NCBI RefSeq assembly: GCF_036324505.1 | Contig: NC_086362.1 | Location: 12,583,043-12,647,042 of the forward strand | DNA: 64,000 nucleotides | DNA from: Eleginops maclovinus | Taxonomy: Eukaryota; Chordata; Actinopteri; Perciformes; Eleginopidae | Reading direction: 5' to 3' | Shown: piece after piece, positions 59,616-64,000 of the stretch | Layout of the letters: every line of letters starts with the position of its first letter | Position numbering within the stretch: the stretch's first letter is position 1 | Program-made: the position numbers and the translations under genes | The notes under the pieces: model-generated | Database searches by the model: none | What the model was told of the DNA's origin: nothing | What the model saw: the letters and a program-made list of their open reading frames with translations, nothing else

Positions 59616-60294
59616 AGTTACCACAAAGTCACCTCGAGCATTTCGCTAAGGCAAATGTCAGAGCCTGTATATATTGACCGGGGTTTTAAACCCTAAGGAG
59701 GAATTCCACTTGTGTGTATATTATACTTGACCAGAATTTTCTGGGGAGAACAACTGCATTTTAGTCTGAATGGCAGTCTGAAACATTGAGAAAATACATG
59801 CATTTACAAACTTAAACAGCTTCATGCAGATGCACACACAGGCTCAATGTACAACAATTAAAGCAAATCGATTACATGAGCATACAACTGGAAATATCAG
59901 CCTGAAAATACACACTTAAACAGAAAAAGACCACATGTGACCAGTGCCACGCCCAACCGGTCTGAACAAGTAAGTTTTGATTTGCATCAGCTTATATATC
60001 TTGCAATGCAGCAGTCTATTCTTGCTGACTATTGTACATTTTACAAAGCACATTACAGAAACTATACTTTACTTATAAATATCCCTCCAAATGACCAAGG
60101 AACACATGACTTAGAACATCAGAGTCATGTTTCGGCAGTTTTTGTAACTATTATTTCCATGTTATTGTAAAACATGTAATAGTTAGCAAGAACAGACTGC
60201 AGCAATGTCAAGTTTTTCTGCAGATCTAAATCAAAACTAACCAGTTCAGACCGGTGTGATGACACATTCGTCACACTGTTCAGTTTCTGTGTGC

Positions 60295-60375
60295 ATTTAT
60301 AAGTGTGTTTTAGCGGCCTTGGGTACCTAGAATGGCGCTATATAAATTCAAATGATTATTATTATTAATAATAAT
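60295..60375 (+). repeat. LINE/SINE 3' tail with ATT repeats
   Basis: GCGGCCTTGGGTACCTAGAA, then TGGCGCTATATAAATTCAAA, then TGATTATTATTATTAATAAT matches the well-known teleost retroposon end with a trinucleotide tail. The region from 60376 to 61760 holds nothing else I can name. Confidence 0.6.
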
Positions 60376-61878
60376 AACAACAACTGTTAGTTTTTTTCCA
60401 TGTGGTTGGACATTTTCTGAGCACACAAACATGAATCAAACACCAACACTTAAAGCCTCAATGCTATTTGGTCCAGAGACAGAGAGCCAAAACCTCAGGG
60501 TCAGAGGTCACCTAGTAAAACAGGGAATCCCCTCTCCTTTTACTTTCAACATTTTACGTAATTCTTCATCTGCCATATGTAGTAGGATGTTAAGAAACCC
60601 ATGAGAAGGTTTTCTCTTTCGAAATCTGAAGTCAGCACATTTGGTCAGTACCGTTTCTGTGACCAATGATTAATCAGCGTCTGTTTCCTTTCATTGGAAA
60701 TCAGTATGCCAAATAATTAACAGTCAGATTAAAAACATATTAGCGTTAAATGGCGCACCTACATTTCATCTGTTAAGTCATCGTCTTTAAACCCATTAAT
60801 ATACACAGGTATTTCTTTCAACTTTTATCTTTTTAAATTATTTTATTTAGCTGCCTGTACCTTTTTTAGTATGTACTCTTCTCAATGTTGTTTATTTTTG
60901 TATTATTATTTGTATGCTATATTTATCTCATATAGCACTTTTTGACACCGTTTTGAAAAGATCTATACATATACAAATAGTAGGCCTTTCATTGTTACCG
61001 TTTAAACCCTCGCAATTAATCTGGAAACCTTAACGCATAAAAAATAACTCCAGTGCGGTCGTCAGGATGAATATATTTTTCAAAGCGATTGAAAGAACTT
61101 ATAAATATTTATAGATAAAGTGTATTCATATTTTTATAATCCCAGCCCTCGTACCTTGGAAGAAAGCAGATTGAATAATGCTTATGCTTTGTTTTTTATA
61201 GTTTAGACGGAACACACTACTGTTATTGTTTGCTTGGATGAGAACTCGTACATCTGTTTTACATCTGTGCTCCCATTTCAGACGTAAGTCCAGGACATGT
61301 TCAGCCTAGCTCAGCACAAAGACTGGAAAAAGAATGAGCAGGCTTTTATATGGCCTCTAAATAAAATAAAAAAGCACAAACAAGCCTTTGAGTAATTCCA
61401 CTCGCACACTGATCTATTTACATGATGTGTCTCACTAGCAAACTATTCTAATTGGATATTCTTCAAGTTGTTTGGGGCAAGTTAAGTTACATTTAAAGCC
61501 GTTAGATGAAAAGATTAGTCAACTGTCCAATTTTTCCGAATAAGAAGATCTAAAACTGTTTAGGACAGGATGTCTTGTGTACCAGGCAAGTTGCATGTTT
61601 TTATCGTTTTCCTGGCAACCAAAAGTGCATCTTAGTTTGTATTCCTCATATTGTTTTTATATATTGTCCTTTTGGAGATAATAAATACTGAGTCTGTGGG
61701 TGTGATGTTGTGTATTGACTTGGCAACAGTTGATTCCCATGTTACTGAAGCCCCCGCAGAGAACTGGGTGGGTGGAAGACGCCAAATTTCCATTCACAGG
61801 GTATAAACTTAACCTAGGCCAAAGCAAGCTTCTACTACAGCATCTTGTCAGCTCTCATTTCCCTCTCTACCTTTCAAG

Positions 61879-62433
61879 GTGACTGATAATAAGTTTAATT
61901 ATCTTGGTGTGTGTATCACAAAGTCCCATTCTCAACTCTTGAGGGCCAATTTTACACCACTTTTGGACCGCACCCAGCAGGATCTCACTCGCTGGTCCAC
62001 CATGCCCTCTTTAGCTGGACGAATCAGCATCATTAAAATGAATGTCCTCCCCAAATTTTTATTTTTGTTTCAATGCATCCCATATTTTCTAAAAGCATTC
62101 TTTACAAAACTTGACAGTCTCGTCTCATCCTTTATTTGGAATAATAAAACACCTAGGATCAGGAAGTTGTTCCTGCAAAGACCTAAAATACATGGTGGGA
62201 TGGCTCTACCTAACTTTCAAATCTACTATTGGGCTGCCAATATTAGGAGCTTGTTGTGTTGGCGATGGGATATGTCCTGCCTGGATCTCCCAGGCTGGTT
62301 GCAAATAGAATCTAGTTCCTGTTGTCCCATCTCACATTCTGCTGTCTTGTGTTCCTCTATTCCCTTACATTTTCCCCAGACCTGCCAGAATCCAGTAGTG
62401 CGTCACTCCTTAAACATCTGTTCTCAGTTCTGA
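61879..62433 (+). pseudogene. LINE ORF2 fragment, thumb region after reverse transcriptase
   Basis: The frame shows FNYLGVCITKSHSQLL, LDRTQQDLTRWSTMPSLAGR, ISIIKMNVLPKFLFLFQCIP, FIWNNKTPRIRK and GGMALPNFQIYYWAANIR. These are the hallmark blocks of L1 ORF2 after the polymerase domain. It ends in a stop, with the continuation in another frame. Confidence 0.85.
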
Positions 62434-62711
62434 AAACATTATGAGTTAGTCTCCATGTCAGTTCATTCTCCCATCACAGCCAATCACTTATTCCCTGCCT
62501 CTCTTTTGGATAATACATTTACTCAGTCGCTTAAAAATGGAGTGTCGAGTATAAAGATGTTATATAAGGATAGCATCTTCATGTCATTTGATCAGGTTAG
62601 ACTGGAATTTTCTTAGCCAGCTCATAATTTTTTCAGATACTTACAAGTCAGGCATTTTGTACGGAATTACTTTACTCAATTTCCTTCACTACCACCAAAT
62701 CACCACTTGAT

Positions 62712-63290
62712 TTGATCCTTGAAACCCCGTCTGAGGTGAGGGCGATGATATCAAGGCTATACACAAATATATTTGAAATGGAAGGTTCTTCCCTTTCCAT
62801 CATAAAAGAAAACTGGGAAAAGGATATGAATACAAATATATCTGAGGATCAATGGGATAGCATAATTCAAAGCATTCACTCTTCCTCCATTTGTGCGAGA
62901 CATAGCCTTATTCAGTTTAAAATTGTACATAGGCTTCATATGTCCAAGGTTAAACTATCCAACATCTTTTCAGGGGTAAGTCCTATGTGTGATAGGTGTA
63001 AGCAAGCACCTGCCACTCTTTATCACACATTCTGGTCATGCTCTAGTTTAACAGCATTTTGGTCCTCAATATTCGAGGTATATTCAGCAATTTCAGGTTT
63101 CACTATTCATCCTTGTCCTTTTATTGGAATTTTTGGTGTACCAATGGAGGATCTTCCTCTACGAAAGCCACAATTAAATGGTATGGCCTACTCCTCCCTC
63201 CTAGCGAGGCGGCTCATTCTTTTACACTGGAAAAGTGACCGCCCGCCTTCATTTGGGAGATGGATCTGTGATGTTATGTTTTTTCCTTAA
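62712..63290 (+). pseudogene. LINE ORF2 fragment, carboxy-terminal Cys/His region
   Basis: The frame holds SIICARHSLIQFKIVHRLH-like sequence and the CDRCKQAPATLYHTFWSC motif, the Cys-Cys-His-Cys end domain of L1 ORF2, followed by SDRPPSFGRW. It stops at 63290 close to the natural end of ORF2. Confidence 0.8.
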
Positions 63291-63642
63291 GATTGAAAAA
63301 GAGATGAGATACACACTGAATGGATCAATGGGGAAATTTGATGTAGCATGGCGTCCATTTATTTCTTATGTAGAACAGCTGACGGTGCCACTTGGCTCTG
63401 ACTGAGATGTGAAGTAATTGGGTAATCACTGTGGATGGTTTTAAAAAAAAAAAAAGTTTTTATATATCTATTTTTTTTTGTGTGTGTTTGTGCTGTTGTG
63501 TGATTGTTTGTATCTATATTTGATAATGTGCTGTTCTTTTTGTCTCAATTTCTTATGTGTTGTCTCAAGGGCTTGTTCATGTCTATGTTTAAAACCTCAA
63601 AAAAATTACTTTGACGGAAGAAAAAAAAAATCCATTCACAAC

Positions 63643-64000
63643 CATATCAAGGTTTCAAGGTTTCAAGGTTTTATTTGTCATATGCACAGCAGATACAGCG
63701 TATATGTTGGCAATGAAAATCTTATGTCGCGTGCTCCTCCAACAACTCAACATACATGGTGCAAAAGATAAATAAAATAGTGCAAAAAGAGAGAAGAATA
63801 TTTACAATATCAGCAATACAGATTTGAGGATGTGAAATATATACATATGTGGAATACATTGAAAGTATTTAAATACTTTACTCTGTGGAATGAGGAGGTA
63901 TGGACAGATGCATATATTATGTATAACAGATGTATATGGCAGATATGTACAATATATAGATATGTGTACTATAAACAGATATGTATAATATATAGATATG
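63643..64000 (-). repeat. Retroposon tail, runs off the window
   Basis: Starts with tandem CAAGGTTT units (63648-63671), then TTATTTGTCATATGCACAGC and GGCAATGAAAATCTTATGTC, a common teleost LINE 3' end read in reverse. The rest is AT-rich with repeated TATGTAT/AGATATG motifs. Boundary on the right is outside the window. Confidence 0.55.

Larger units (their letters stand above)
61760..63640 (+). mobile_element. 5'-truncated L1-type LINE, decayed
   Basis: Only the carboxy-terminal part of ORF2 after the reverse-transcriptase catalytic core is left, followed by a 3' UTR and an A-rich tail (63617-63629). Orientation is plus. The conserved blocks appear in the right order in at least three frames, with stops between 62434 and 62711 and a shift near 61858. 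It cannot encode a working protein. Confidence 0.85.

Overview
The window reads as nuclear DNA of a ray-finned (teleost) fish. It has short exons with GT/AG introns, two eukaryotic tRNA genes with Pol III terminators, and a dense layer of teleost-type repeats: Tc1, hAT and other MITEs, a tRNA-derived SINE, and L1-type and other LINE tails. No bacterial or viral genes were seen.

Region by region. (1) 1-12000, plus strand: the 3' half of trappc14 (C7orf43/MAP11, a TRAPPII-complex subunit), seven coding exons. Its introns carry a full-length Tc1-like transposon with an open transposase frame, nested in an older hAT-like element, plus several MITEs. (2) 12000-14930: short gap between two convergent genes, holding the trappc14 3' UTR. 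(3) 15031-44966, minus strand: a complete zonadhesin-like gene that I resolve into 52 coding exons with consistent splice phases. Its protein order is signal peptide, two MAM domains, a Pro/Thr mucin repeat, a partial D0 (TIL and VWC-like), five full VWD-C8-TIL-VWC-like assemblies (D1-D5), an EGF domain, a transmembrane helix and a short basic tail. The reading frame is broken by two single-base insertions, one in the D3 C8 exon (about 25972) and one in the EGF exon (about 17376). A TATA box lies just upstream of the start codon. Introns hold a hAT element with a BED zinc-finger exon and a perfect 8-bp target duplication, a (GT)63 microsatellite, a SINE and MITEs. (4) 45100-64000: no protein gene recognised. 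It holds tRNA-Ser(UGA) on the plus strand, tRNA-Thr(AGU) on the minus strand, a diverged noncoding duplication (51.7 and 53.2 kb), several retroposon tails, and a 5'-truncated, decayed L1-type LINE at the right end.

The two protein genes have unrelated jobs: TRAPPC14 works in vesicle tethering and ciliogenesis, while the zonadhesin-like protein is a cell-surface adhesive or mucin-like receptor. From memory, both map to human 7q22.1, so the pairing probably reflects conserved synteny rather than co-function. The most notable observations are the two frame-breaking insertions in an otherwise well-preserved giant gene, the recently homogenised mucin repeat, an ITIM-like and PDZ-like cytoplasmic tail, a trappc14 splice donor that overlaps a stop codon so that splicing does not change the protein, and the young, structurally intact Tc1 and hAT insertions.
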